A stretch of DNA of 37,302 bases from CAYQPF01 sp964419225 (GTDB lineage: Bacteria; Cloacimonadota; Cloacimonadia; Cloacimonadales; CAYQPF01). Positions 23,819-32,902 of the stretch are shown here, one piece after another. A program made the position numbers and the translations under genes. Within the stretch, counting starts at the first letter, position 1, and the number at the start of each line of letters is the position of its first letter. The DNA is taken from NCBI GenBank assembly GCA_964419225.1, contig CAYQPF010000032.1:1-37302 (forward strand). The letters run 5' to 3'. Under the pieces are notes generated by a model, which worked only from the letters and a program-made list of their open reading frames with translations, did not search any database and had not been told where the DNA came from.

Positions 23819-25117
23819 TTATGGTTTCATCCCTTTGTTGGCAATTAGAGCTTCGATAGTTGGTAAATCAGTTGCAGAGCCTTTTTCTATGGCAGTAAGG
23901 ATTGTCCCACCACCTGTGAAGAAGTAGTAGGTAGGATTGTCGAGAGCATTCATGTAAATCCCAGGTAGCATAGTTTTGAATTCCTGTAAAGTGTCACCAC
24001 CGCCAAACATCTTCATGGCTTTCTTATTTGTATCAATCAGTTTATACATAGCAGCAGTTCCTTCACCAAAATGAGGGGTAAAGCCCATGACAGCATTGAT
24101 AAAAAATGTTTCTGCTTTACCAAAAATCTCAATAACTTCGGGTAACTCAAAAGATTTAGGATCTGCATCCAGAATATAGTTTAATTTTGTCCCTGGTTTG
24201 AGATCCTTGAGATAATGCGTTCTGTACTGATTTTCAATTTTCCCATCCAAAGTATCTGATTCCACAATATAAGGTAATTCTATGACTTTTCCAGGGTATT
24301 TTGCAGTCATTTCGACAAATTCTTTGGCAATAGCCAGATCATCTTCACCCAAACCGGCAATCTGTAAATCGTATTTCACGGCCAGATAGGCGTTGTAGAT
24401 CACACCGCCCATGACTAAATAATCTACTGTCTGTAACAACTGTTTCATAGGTCCGATTTTCGTATCAAACTTCGAACCGGCAACAATCCCGATCAAAGGT
24501 CTTTTAGGATTGAAAAGTGTCAGGAGATTCTCAATCTCTTTTTGCATTAATAATCCTGCAAAGGAAGGCAGATACTTAGTTGGTTTTACGGTGGAAGCAT
24601 GAGGTTGCCAGGAGCCAAATGCGTCATTAACGAAGACATCAGCATATGAGGAAAGTTCTTTACCGAGTGCTTCCGCGAGTTCACCTTTGTCTTCTTCACC
24701 GGAAAAGAATCGTGTATTCGGTAAATAAATGGCTTCAAATTTACCTTGTTTGAGTTCTTGTACTAAGTCTCTTAAGTTTCCTCCCAGATTTGGATATCCG
24801 GTATTGTCTTTGGCGGCACAGGTGGGAACTTTGATCTTTATCTGTAATTTATGTTCCAGGTATTCAACAATAGGTGGTACATCATTGGTAGGATTAATTT
24901 CGATAGTCCCGGCTTTCTTATCCTTTGGTCTGCCGATATGAGTCATGAGAATAAATTTTCCACCTTGAGCCACGATATTAAATAAGGTTGGAATCGTAGC
25001 ATCGATACGGTATGGATCGATGATTTTGCCTTTTTTAACCACATTATGATCAACTCTGACGAGAACGATCTTGCCTTTAAGATCTGCATCTTTCATATTA
25101 GGAATACTTGGTAGCAT
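23819..25117 (-). CDS. pgk: Phosphoglycerate kinase, divergent
   Basis: 432 residues from the ATG at 25117 after a GGGGG-type site; the longer frame to 25219 would overlap the membrane-protein gene and adds no homology. Phosphoglycerate kinase interconverts 1,3-bisphosphoglycerate and ADP with 3-phosphoglycerate and ATP. Recognisable are KIVLVRVDHNV, DPYRIDATIPTL, MTHIGRPKD, NTRFFSGEED, FVNDAFGS, GLLMQKEI, SKFDTKIGPM, FGGGDT and FTGGGT. Several normally fixed motifs are altered: the usual DAFGxAHRxHAS reads DAFGSWQPHAS and so loses a substrate-binding Arg, and NGPMGxFE reads NAVMGF. It is longer than the common 390-400 residues. Activity is likely but kinetics or substrate may differ. It follows the DUF475 gene by 23 bases. 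Confidence 0.82.
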   Translation of the reverse strand: MLPSIPNMKDADLKGKIVLVRVDHNVVKKGKIIDPYRIDATIPTLFNIVAQGGKFILMTHIGRPKDKKAGTIEINPTNDVPPIVEYLEHKLQIKIKVPTCAAKDNTGYPNLGGNLRDLVQELKQGKFEAIYLPNTRFFSGEEDKGELAEALGKELSSYADVFVNDAFGSWQPHASTVKPTKYLPSFAGLLMQKEIENLLTLFNPKRPLIGIVAGSKFDTKIGPMKQLLQTVDYLVMGGVIYNAYLAVKYDLQIAGLGEDDLAIAKEFVEMTAKYPGKVIELPYIVESDTLDGKIENQYRTHYLKDLKPGTKLNYILDADPKSFELPEVIEIFGKAETFFINAVMGFTPHFGEGTAAMYKLIDTNKKAMKMFGGGDTLQEFKTMLPGIYMNALDNPTYYFFTGGGTILTAIEKGSATDLPTIEALIANKGMKP

Positions 25118-25140
25118 AAAACCCCCATTATGTTTAATAA

Positions 25141-26055
25141 CTAGTTTACGATTATTTCTTTCTTTGATTTGTAATAAAAATAACCTACAATTGCGAACGT
25201 TGATACTGGCGATAACCACTGTGGCAAATGTATTCTGAATCCTTCGGTCATCATGAATAATCCCAAGATTGACAGAGAATACATCGCTCCGTTTTTCAAA
25301 TACTTATATTTTTTGATCGTTTCCAGACTCTTGATCGTGAAATGTCTGACAACAAGTGCTCCAATCCCGTTTCCAAAAAGAATCAAAGGTACTGCCATAG
25401 TAAATGCAAACGCTCCCAATACCCCATCGACTGAGAAAGTTGCATCAATGATCTCAAGATATAGAATTTTGCTTACATCTGACATTGTGGAGTTCATTAG
25501 ATTCTTTTCCTGTTCTTCTGCATTTTTCTTGAATCCATCTGAAATGAAAAATGCACTGGAACCTATTACAGCACCTAAGGCCAACATTGGATCAACTCTT
25601 AAACAAAACCAAACGATTGTACAAAGAACCAGAGAGACCAGAGCGTAAAACCATACACCGTGTTTTATGAAAAACCCTTCAAACCTGAAGGTTGAGTTCT
25701 TTTTTTCCAAAAACAGCCAATGCAGGAAAATAAACAAAAGGAAAATACCGCCCCCCATTAATAAAGTGGGAGAAGATTTTTCTATCGCTTCAGCTACCGA
25801 AGGATCGCTTGTAAAGGTTGATACTAAGGCTTGCCAGGGTCCTATTCCCGGCACTGTTAACCAGACAATAAACCAGGGCAATAACCCTCTTACGGCAAAC
25901 ACAGAAATGATTAAACCCCACAATAAAAACCATTGTCTGGCCTTTTTGCTCATTTTGTTTAAAACTTCTGCATTAATTATAGCGTTGTCAATACTGCTGA
26001 CAACTTCAAATAGAATGAGTCCCATTACGGTAACTAATAATAAAATTATACTCAT
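25141..26055 (-). CDS. DUF475 / TerC-like integral membrane protein
   Basis: 304 residues with about eight membrane helices. The TerC-superfamily signatures with acidic residues in the membrane are present twice: FEVVSSIDNAIINAEVL near the start and EIIDATFSVDGVLGAFAFT near residue 200. TerC-superfamily proteins include manganese exporters that help load metal into secreted proteins; DUF475 members themselves are poorly studied. A metal-export role is therefore an inference. The start codon overlaps the stop of the hybrid kinase (ATGA), so the two are coupled, and pgk follows 23 bases later. Confidence 0.85.
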   Translation of the reverse strand: MSIILLLVTVMGLILFEVVSSIDNAIINAEVLNKMSKKARQWFLLWGLIISVFAVRGLLPWFIVWLTVPGIGPWQALVSTFTSDPSVAEAIEKSSPTLLMGGGIFLLFIFLHWLFLEKKNSTFRFEGFFIKHGVWFYALVSLVLCTIVWFCLRVDPMLALGAVIGSSAFFISDGFKKNAEEQEKNLMNSTMSDVSKILYLEIIDATFSVDGVLGAFAFTMAVPLILFGNGIGALVVRHFTIKSLETIKKYKYLKNGAMYSLSILGLFMMTEGFRIHLPQWLSPVSTFAIVGYFYYKSKKEIIVN

Positions 26056-28964
26056 GAATTCAATGTCTCCTGTATTACAGAAATGAAATCTTCAATTCTG
26101 TAGGGTTTAGTTAAATAACTCTTAAAGCCGTGCTCTCTATAGTTAGCCATGACAGCATCATTGGAATAACCGCTGGTAACAATAGCCTTAAGATTTGGAT
26201 CTATTTCTAAAAGTTTAACAATTGTATCTTTACCTCCTAACTTGCCGGGAATTGTCAAATCCAAAAGCACTATATCATACGGATGGTTGCTGCTAATCGC
26301 ACCCTTAAATTGATCGATTGTATCATAACCATCTGTAGTGAATGTTCCCTGAAAATTCATATACTCCAGAATAGAGGCTAATAAACTGTTCACTTTTTCA
26401 TCATCTTCCAATACCAGGATTTTTATAGGAGGAATATTATTCCAATCGACCTCAGCAACTCTGAATTTGACGGGTAAGTCGGAAGCAGGGAGATAAAAAG
26501 TGAAAACTGAACCTACACCAAACTCAGACCAAGCACCGATATAACCGTTGTGATTTTTAATTGTATTTTCAACTGAAGATAATCCAATCCCGGTACCTGA
26601 TTGTTTAGTTGTAAAATAAGGATCAAATATCTTCTCCAACACTCCGCTATCCATTCCGGGTCCATCGTCCATTACAGCAACTTTGATATATTTACCTGGA
26701 GCTAACATAAATTCATTATCATCCTGGAAAACAATGTTCTCTCCTATGATTCTAATGTTTCCACTATCCTGCATAGCCTGTCTGGCATTTATGACTAAAT
26801 TATGAATCACATGGCTGATCTGAGCAATATCAATATCCACATTCCAGAGATCGTCTGACAGACTAAAATCCATTAAAATATTGCTTCCTCTGATTGCAAA
26901 TGTAGCATCATTAAAAAGGATATCTTTAATGGTGGTTGTAACTTTGATAGGGAGTCCTCCTTTGGCCAGGGATTGTAATTGGGCGGTTAAACCCTTCGCT
27001 TTAAAAGCTGCATTTTCGGCTTCTAAAAGCATTTCAAAAGATTTTTCTTCCTGTGGGAAAAGATATTTTAAAAAAGAAATATTACCCAAAATCGCTGTCA
27101 GAATATTATTAAAATCGTGTGCTATTCCTCCGGCTAAAATCCCTACTGATTCCATTTTTAAGGATCTGTTTAGATTTTCTTCCATCTTTCTTTTTTCTCT
27201 GACATCTCTGAATACTAAGATGACACCCAGGATTTTTTGCTGGTGATCAAGAATTGGTATTGCATTCTCTTCAATCGGTATTTCAATGCCTGCCCTTGAT
27301 ATTAGTAAGGGATTCTCATTTTGATTAGAATTTATGTTGTTGGTTAAAATATGTTCAATAGGATTTGTTACCATTTCTCTTGTTCTTTCATTTACAAGGA
27401 AAAAGATTTCATGAATGTATTTGTTCTGAACTTCATTGAATACCCAGCCGGTTAGTCTTTCGGCAACTTTATTCATCAGAGTAATTCTGCCTACAGAATT
27501 TGTAATGATTACAGCATCATTGATCGCACTTAGGGTTATTTGATTTTTTTCTTTTTCTACGAGGATTTCGAGTTCTGCCATTTTACGATCTGTAATATCT
27601 GAGCAGCAGCTCTCCATGGCAATCAGCCTTTGATCATTATCGAAGATTCCGGCATTAGTTTGGAATATCCAGCGTTCATTTCCCAATGAATCAATAATTT
27701 TGTATTCCCAGGTTGAGGTTACTTTGCCGTCCAGCAAATTTTGCCACTCCTGATAATAATAAGACTCATAATCAGGATGAATATAATTTGCGATAGAATT
27801 TTTTTCATATAACTTGGAGAAGGATATTCCAAAGACAGCTTCGGAAGCCGGGCTAAAGTACTCAAAAACAGCTTCCGGGATCTTTATTCTGTAAATTGCC
27901 TCATTAAGCTTTTGCACTAAATCATTATATTTATCTTCACTTTTACGGAATTCTGTCTCAATGTCTGTTTTTTTAGATAATAGTACAGCTAATTCAGAGG
28001 TTTTATGTTTCACCTGCCTGATTAAATTCCTACTCCAGAAAAACAAATATAAAAAAATGATCAAAAAAACTATAGCGACACAGAACAAGACAAATTTGAA
28101 AGTTTTGCTCTGATACCATTTTATGTTATAATGGACAACCCATTTGTTATAAATCTTACTTTTTTCCTGTTCTGTAATGAGTTTCAATCCCTTGTTCAAA
28201 ATTGTGATCAATTCAGGCCAATCGTTTCTTACTGCATAGCCTGAATTATTCTCAATCTCAATTTCTCCGGTAATTTTTAAATTGGAAATACCCTGTTCCT
28301 GAATGTAGTAACTGGAAGTTGCCAAATCATTAATAAACAAATCTGAACCGTTAAAAGAAACTTTTCTTAAGCCTGACACAATATCAGGGACATAATCAAT
28401 TTTCAAGCCGGGATATTTTTTACTCAGAATTTGTTGGTAATCATAGCCGGATACTATTGATACTCTTTTACCGGCCAGATTGTTTACCTGGATATTTCCT
28501 TTGTAGTCAGATCTTGATATGACAACAGAAGGGAAACTCAAATAAGGCTGACTGAACAGAAGAAACGCATTTGGCTGATTAATTTTCGCAGCATTCCCTA
28601 ATACATCAACTTCTCTATTCCTTGCCTTCTCCAGAACTTCGTCCCAATTGTTGCAATTCACAAATTGAAATTTGATGTTTAACTTGTCTTCCAATAATTT
28701 AGTAAAATCAGCAGCTATCCCGGTATAGTGTTTTTGAGCATCAAAAAATTCAATAGGCATATAATTAGGATCCGGCGCTAATTTTATTACAGGATGAGTC
28801 TGAAGCCATTGTCTCTCCTGAAGAGTCAATGGATCAATTTTAAGAGAATTAGTTTTTTTGTTTAACAAAAACTGAATAAAAGCAAAACACATAACAAAAA
28901 AAACTATTCCCAAAATATAAATAAATTTATTTATACTGCTAAAAAATTTAAATCCTTTTTCCAT
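26052..28964 (-). CDS. Hybrid sensor histidine kinase with periplasmic solute-binding domain, two PAS and receiver
   Basis: 970 residues. First membrane helix about 12-33; periplasmic family-3 solute-binding domain about 50-280 (PVIKLAPDPNYMPIEFFDAQ, YTGIAADFTKLL, AGKRVSIVSGYDY); second membrane helix about 290-312; coiled coil; PAS 1 (about 340-465, NEAIYRI, WIFQTNAGIFD) and PAS 2 (about 475-595, NDAVIITNSVGRITLMN); HisKA with His616 in GGIAHDFNN; HATPase_c (NLVINARQAM, IFDPYFTTKQSGTGIGLSS); receiver with LEDDE and Asp902 (LLDLTIPGKLGGKD). Same design as the kinase at 11585, with one more PAS. It has no DNA-binding output. Translational coupling to the DUF475 gene suggests that the sensed ligand and that transporter are related. 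It starts at ATG 28964; no clear promoter is seen upstream. Confidence 0.92.
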   Translation of the reverse strand: MEKGFKFFSSINKFIYILGIVFFVMCFAFIQFLLNKKTNSLKIDPLTLQERQWLQTHPVIKLAPDPNYMPIEFFDAQKHYTGIAADFTKLLEDKLNIKFQFVNCNNWDEVLEKARNREVDVLGNAAKINQPNAFLLFSQPYLSFPSVVISRSDYKGNIQVNNLAGKRVSIVSGYDYQQILSKKYPGLKIDYVPDIVSGLRKVSFNGSDLFINDLATSSYYIQEQGISNLKITGEIEIENNSGYAVRNDWPELITILNKGLKLITEQEKSKIYNKWVVHYNIKWYQSKTFKFVLFCVAIVFLIIFLYLFFWSRNLIRQVKHKTSELAVLLSKKTDIETEFRKSEDKYNDLVQKLNEAIYRIKIPEAVFEYFSPASEAVFGISFSKLYEKNSIANYIHPDYESYYYQEWQNLLDGKVTSTWEYKIIDSLGNERWIFQTNAGIFDNDQRLIAMESCCSDITDRKMAELEILVEKEKNQITLSAINDAVIITNSVGRITLMNKVAERLTGWVFNEVQNKYIHEIFFLVNERTREMVTNPIEHILTNNINSNQNENPLLISRAGIEIPIEENAIPILDHQQKILGVILVFRDVREKRKMEENLNRSLKMESVGILAGGIAHDFNNILTAILGNISFLKYLFPQEEKSFEMLLEAENAAFKAKGLTAQLQSLAKGGLPIKVTTTIKDILFNDATFAIRGSNILMDFSLSDDLWNVDIDIAQISHVIHNLVINARQAMQDSGNIRIIGENIVFQDDNEFMLAPGKYIKVAVMDDGPGMDSGVLEKIFDPYFTTKQSGTGIGLSSVENTIKNHNGYIGAWSEFGVGSVFTFYLPASDLPVKFRVAEVDWNNIPPIKILVLEDDEKVNSLLASILEYMNFQGTFTTDGYDTIDQFKGAISSNHPYDIVLLDLTIPGKLGGKDTIVKLLEIDPNLKAIVTSGYSNDAVMANYREHGFKSYLTKPYRIEDFISVIQETLNS

Positions 28965-29111
28965 ACAATCTCTTTTTTTTAATCATTAGTCCAACTTTCT
29001 TAAAAAAAAAGATAAATGTCAAATGAAATTTTGAGGACTGCTAATATACTTCGGTTTTGGGGCAGATAATTATAAATTTTTCTTTAATAATGCAAAGTTT
29101 AGATAATTAGC

Positions 29112-29140
29112 TTGACTTATATAATGTGCTATTCTATATT
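29112..29140 (+). promoter_or_regulatory. Strong sigma-70-type promoter for the glycogen operon
   Basis: TTGACT (29112-29117), 17-base spacer, TATATT (29135-29140). This would leave an untranslated leader of about 235 bases before the ATG at 29382. It is the best promoter match in the 417-bp gap 28965-29381; apart from it and one short frame I see nothing else there. Confidence 0.55.
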
Positions 29141-29187
29141 AACAATGAAAGAATTGAACAAAACCCGAATTTGATAAAGGGTTTGAA

Positions 29188-29259
29188 ATGATGTATTTAC
29201 TTATGCAAGAGGTGCTAAATTGGCTTAAAAATATCTTATTGATATTGCTGGTTAAATAG
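29188..29259 (+). other. Possible leader peptide or small hydrophobic protein
   Basis: Within the leader, ATGATG at 29188 follows AAAGGG at 6 bases and opens a 23-residue frame (MMYLLMQEVLNWLKN then ILLILLVK) that looks like a hydrophobic or amphipathic helix. It could be chance in AT-rich DNA. Reported as a possibility only. Confidence 0.2.
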
Positions 29260-29381
29260 AAAGCTGATTTGATTTGAAAACTATATATCATTTGGCTTTT
29301 ATAAGGAATTGTCAGTTCTGGTAAGGTGATTAAATATCTTACTTTTTAGTGAAGGCTATTTTAAAATTATGGAGGAAATTC

Positions 29382-31448
29382 ATGGCTGATTACTTTTTAG
29401 AGACGCAGAACCACGAGTGGGTCTTAACTAATAAACTCGGCGGGTATGCCTTATGTACAGGAAATCTTCTCAATCAGCGTAAATACCACGGGCTTTTAAT
29501 TTCGGGAGACACTAAATTTAACAGGAATAATCTTATTTCCACGTTGGAAGAATTTGTCGAATGGAGAGGAGAGGGATTCTTTCTGGATAGCAGTCATTAC
29601 AGTAATTGTATATATCCGGAAGGATTTTTACATTTAGTTAAGTCCTGGTTACGGCCTTATCCGATTTTCTTGTATTCAGCTATTCCACATAATCCTAATA
29701 TTATGATTAAAAAAGAAATTCTGATGCATGAAGACAGTAACTGTGTTTTAATAAAATACACCAATTTAAGTTCTCATATGCTGCATTTCAATATTAAGCC
29801 TAAATATTCCTTAAGGAATCACCATCATGTTAATGAACCTGGCTGTTGGAACAATGAGGAAATGGTTTCTACGATAAACAATCAGGAATTCCTTTCTAAC
29901 TTTTATATAAGACGTCTGAAGAATAACCTGGAATTGTATGGTTATCTACAGCATGGTGAAATTTATGAAAATAAAGCTGTTTACAACAATGTATTTTATC
30001 CTTGGGAAGTTATGCGGGGATATCCTGCAACCGAAGATTTATTGGTGATGCAGTCTATCCAGTTTAATTTGAAACCAGGAGAATCGAATCATATTTTATT
30101 CTCAGATGTACCCATAGAAAGACCCTTACAAATGATTATTGATATTGAAAAAAGATATGCGAACTTACCTTTACCTAAAGATTATCCCAAGAAAATGGAC
30201 AGGAATTTATCTATATCCGATCAGCTTGATTGTGAAGATAAAATCATGTTTGAATATCCGGAATATTTAAAAGTACTGGAACAAAGTATGCTCGATTTCC
30301 TGACTAAAGATGATCTGATAGCAGGATTCCCTTGGTTTGGTGCCTGGGGAAGAGATACAATGATTTCTCTGGAAGCTGTTTTGGAAATTCCGAAGCAAAC
30401 AGATTTTTGCTGGTCAGTTCTGATGAAGTATGGAGCAAATGTTAAAAATGGTCTAATTCCAAACATGTTTAGTGAAAGCGGGCAAGCCGAGAATTACGAT
30501 TCTATGGATGCCACTCTTTTGTATGTATTAATGTTGGGAAAAGTAGTAAAGAAAAAAGCAGAAGAAACAAAAGTAAAAACCAGCCAAAGAAAACTATGGA
30601 AAGAAGTTTTGGATTTGACTTATAAAATTTTGAATGGCATATTAACAAGCAGTCACAAAGGATTTTTTATCAGGGAAGATGGTTTAATTGAGCTAACTCA
30701 GGCTTTTGCTTCTTCCACCTGGATGGATGCTAAAGTTAATAATATGCCGATCACCCCCAGAAATGGTGCACCTGTGGAAATTAATGCCATGTTCTATAAT
30801 GCAATTTGTACTTATGAAGAGATGATCCTCTCCTACAATAAGATTGCACAGGAGAAGGATTTCTTTCAGGATGTTGATGATATCCTGGGTTTAAAAATTA
30901 AAATCAGAAACAGCTTTCAGAAATTCTGGATTGAGGATTACCTGGCAGATCGCCTGTTAGGTGATATTCCTGTCAAGGAATACCGGCCCAATGCTATTAT
31001 TGCTACAGCTCTTCATTATGACCTCATTTCTATCGACAAAATCAGAGCAGTTTATGAGACAGCACACTTAGAGTTGTTTACCCCGTATGGATTACGAACA
31101 CTTTCCCCCAGAGATTATCAATTTAAGCGAAAATATCTGGGTTCACAAACAGAAAGAGATAAAGCATACCATCAGGGCACTGTTTGGGCCTGGTTACTGT
31201 TGCCTTTTATTAAAACCTATCTAAAAGCTTATCCTGAAAAAGGTAACGAGGAAAAAATAAATCATATCCAATATGTTATAGAAAAATTCCGTAATGGCTA
31301 TATGCGGGGGCATATTGCTTCTATGGCAGAAGTATGGGATGGAGACCACCCTCACTTCCCCAAGGGAACACCTGCACAAGCCTGGAGCGTTGCTGCACTT
31401 TACTATGCCGAAGTTCTTCTGGCAAATTTAAGAGGAGATGAAGCATGA
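29382..31448 (+). CDS. Glycogen debranching enzyme (amylo-alpha-1,6-glucosidase, bacterial GDE family)
   Basis: 688 residues from the ATG at 29382 after GGAGGAAA; an upstream ATG at 29349 lacks a ribosome site. The N-terminal domain (about 1-280) has the family opening ETQNHEWVLTNKLGGYALCTG and RKYHGLLIS; the C-terminal (alpha/alpha)6 domain has GFPWFGAWGRDTMISLE with the likely catalytic Asp, NGLIPNMF, YDSMDATLLYV, TWMDAKVNNMPITPRNGAPVEINA and GTVWAWLLLPF. It removes alpha-1,6 branches from glycogen or limit dextrins in the cytoplasm. The stop overlaps the start of the glycosyltransferase gene (ATGA), the pairing usual in FCB-group glycogen loci. Confidence 0.9.
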   Translation: MADYFLETQNHEWVLTNKLGGYALCTGNLLNQRKYHGLLISGDTKFNRNNLISTLEEFVEWRGEGFFLDSSHYSNCIYPEGFLHLVKSWLRPYPIFLYSAIPHNPNIMIKKEILMHEDSNCVLIKYTNLSSHMLHFNIKPKYSLRNHHHVNEPGCWNNEEMVSTINNQEFLSNFYIRRLKNNLELYGYLQHGEIYENKAVYNNVFYPWEVMRGYPATEDLLVMQSIQFNLKPGESNHILFSDVPIERPLQMIIDIEKRYANLPLPKDYPKKMDRNLSISDQLDCEDKIMFEYPEYLKVLEQSMLDFLTKDDLIAGFPWFGAWGRDTMISLEAVLEIPKQTDFCWSVLMKYGANVKNGLIPNMFSESGQAENYDSMDATLLYVLMLGKVVKKKAEETKVKTSQRKLWKEVLDLTYKILNGILTSSHKGFFIREDGLIELTQAFASSTWMDAKVNNMPITPRNGAPVEINAMFYNAICTYEEMILSYNKIAQEKDFFQDVDDILGLKIKIRNSFQKFWIEDYLADRLLGDIPVKEYRPNAIIATALHYDLISIDKIRAVYETAHLELFTPYGLRTLSPRDYQFKRKYLGSQTERDKAYHQGTVWAWLLLPFIKTYLKAYPEKGNEEKINHIQYVIEKFRNGYMRGHIASMAEVWDGDHPHFPKGTPAQAWSVAALYYAEVLLANLRGDEA

Positions 31449-32776
31449 GAATATTGATGTTTACCTGGGAATTTCCCCCTTTAATCTCAGGCGGTCTTGG
31501 TATGGCCTGCTATGGTATGTTCAAAGCTCTACTGGAAGCAGAAGTAGAAATTGATCTTGTCCTTCCGACCAAGGAAGTGGTTTATTTTCCATTAAGAGTC
31601 CCGGAAGATGTTGATCTTCTACCAGTTGTTTTTCTAGATCCTGTAAAGCATTTGGAGTATGAAACTTATGTTACAACTCTGGAAAAAGGTTTTTCTCTGC
31701 AGGAAAAGTTTGATTATGTCGGAGCTTCAGGCATGCCTGAATCCTATATCAGCGGTGTCGAACTGAAGCATTACAGCAAAATGATCGAACGTTATGTTTC
31801 GCATTCAGAGCACATTTATACGACAACTGAGAGAGTCTGGGAAGATTTAAAAGTCTATTTAAGCGGTGATGAAGATATCTTCCGTAAAGTTCAGGAATTA
31901 ACTTTCAGAGCGGAAAGATATGCTACTCTGCTTGAGTATGATGTTATTCATGCTCATGATTGGCTTACTTATCCTGCGGGAATGGTCGCCAAAAAAATCT
32001 CCGGTAAACCTCTGGTTGCCCATATCCATGCTACAGAATTTGACAGAGCCGGTGGACCAGGAGATGAGAGAATCCATAAAATTGAATTTGACGGGATGAC
32101 CTATGCCGACAGAGTTTTGGCAGTCTCTCAATATACTGCAAGTATGATCATTTCCAGATATCTGATTGATACCGGAAAGATCAAAATTGTCCACAACGCC
32201 TACGATGTGGAAGAAGATATGAATATCAAGATCAAGCGTATTTTTAAAGGCCCCACAATTCTGTTCTTGGGAAGAATCACTCTGCAAAAGGGACCTGATT
32301 ACTTCCTGGAAGTTGCCAGTAAAGTTCTCGAAGAACATCCTGAGGCCAGATTTATCATGGCTGGTACGGGAGATATGGCACGCAGACTTCTGCATAAATC
32401 AGCAGCTATGAAACTGAAAAACAGATTTGTTTTTGCAGGTTTTCTGAACAGACAGCAGGTGGATTTGATTCTAAAAGCTTCCGATATTTATATGCTTCCC
32501 TCAGTCTCAGAACCCTTTGGTATTGCACCTCTGGAAGCAATGGCTTATGGAATTACGGCTGTAATCTCCAAACAGTCAGGAGTCTCTGAAGTTGTGGAAA
32601 ATGCTTATAAAATTGATTTCTGGGATATAGAAAAGATGGCAGAAGTAATTACCTACTTAATCAAGAATCCTGAAATATGTGCTTACATGGGCGAAAGTGG
32701 CAGAAAAGAAGTCCTTAAAATTAAATGGGAAGAAGCTGCTACTAAGATTAAAAAAGCTTATTTAGAACTCTATTAA
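31445..32776 (+). CDS. Glycogen-synthase-like glycosyltransferase (GT4/GT5 type)
   Basis: 443 residues. Opening MRILMFTWEFPPLISGGLG is the glucan-synthase glycine loop; VIHAHDWLTYPAGM carries the acceptor-side His-Asp-Trp; the second domain has ILFLGRITLQKGPDYF, FIMAGTGDM and the donor-site SEPFGIAPLEAMAYG with the E-x7-E pair. Relatives partner bacterial debranching enzymes in glycogen or alpha-glucan synthesis. It may use UDP- or ADP-glucose; which one cannot be told. A sucrose-synthase-like or other GT4 role is less likely given the overlapping debranching gene. A terminator follows 20 bases after the stop. Confidence 0.85.
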   Translation: MRILMFTWEFPPLISGGLGMACYGMFKALLEAEVEIDLVLPTKEVVYFPLRVPEDVDLLPVVFLDPVKHLEYETYVTTLEKGFSLQEKFDYVGASGMPESYISGVELKHYSKMIERYVSHSEHIYTTTERVWEDLKVYLSGDEDIFRKVQELTFRAERYATLLEYDVIHAHDWLTYPAGMVAKKISGKPLVAHIHATEFDRAGGPGDERIHKIEFDGMTYADRVLAVSQYTASMIISRYLIDTGKIKIVHNAYDVEEDMNIKIKRIFKGPTILFLGRITLQKGPDYFLEVASKVLEEHPEARFIMAGTGDMARRLLHKSAAMKLKNRFVFAGFLNRQQVDLILKASDIYMLPSVSEPFGIAPLEAMAYGITAVISKQSGVSEVVENAYKIDFWDIEKMAEVITYLIKNPEICAYMGESGRKEVLKIKWEEAATKIKKAYLELY

Positions 32777-32795
32777 GATAATTTCGTTTTTATAC

Positions 32796-32824
32796 AGGGC
32801 AGGCATTAAATGTCTGCCCTTTTG
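32796..32824 (+). terminator. Rho-independent terminator of the glycogen operon
   Basis: AGGGCAGGCAT and ATGTCTGCCCT form an 11-bp stem (one G-T pair) with a short loop, then TTT-G-T on the + strand. It is 20 bases after the glycosyltransferase stop codon. Confidence 0.8.
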
Positions 32825-32902
32825 TATTTACTCCTGAGAAAGAATGGATTATCCTCTCTCCTCACTAACAACTAAAAACTAACAATTAACAACTAATTAG
32901 TT

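Noticed and set aside
25118..25219. N-terminal extension of phosphoglycerate kinase
   Set aside because: Overlaps the membrane-protein gene and adds residues not in the family; the ATG at 25117 has its own ribosome site.
31898..32395. 165-residue antisense frame in the glycosyltransferase gene
   Set aside because: Lies fully opposite a well-supported gene with intact motifs; a shadow frame.
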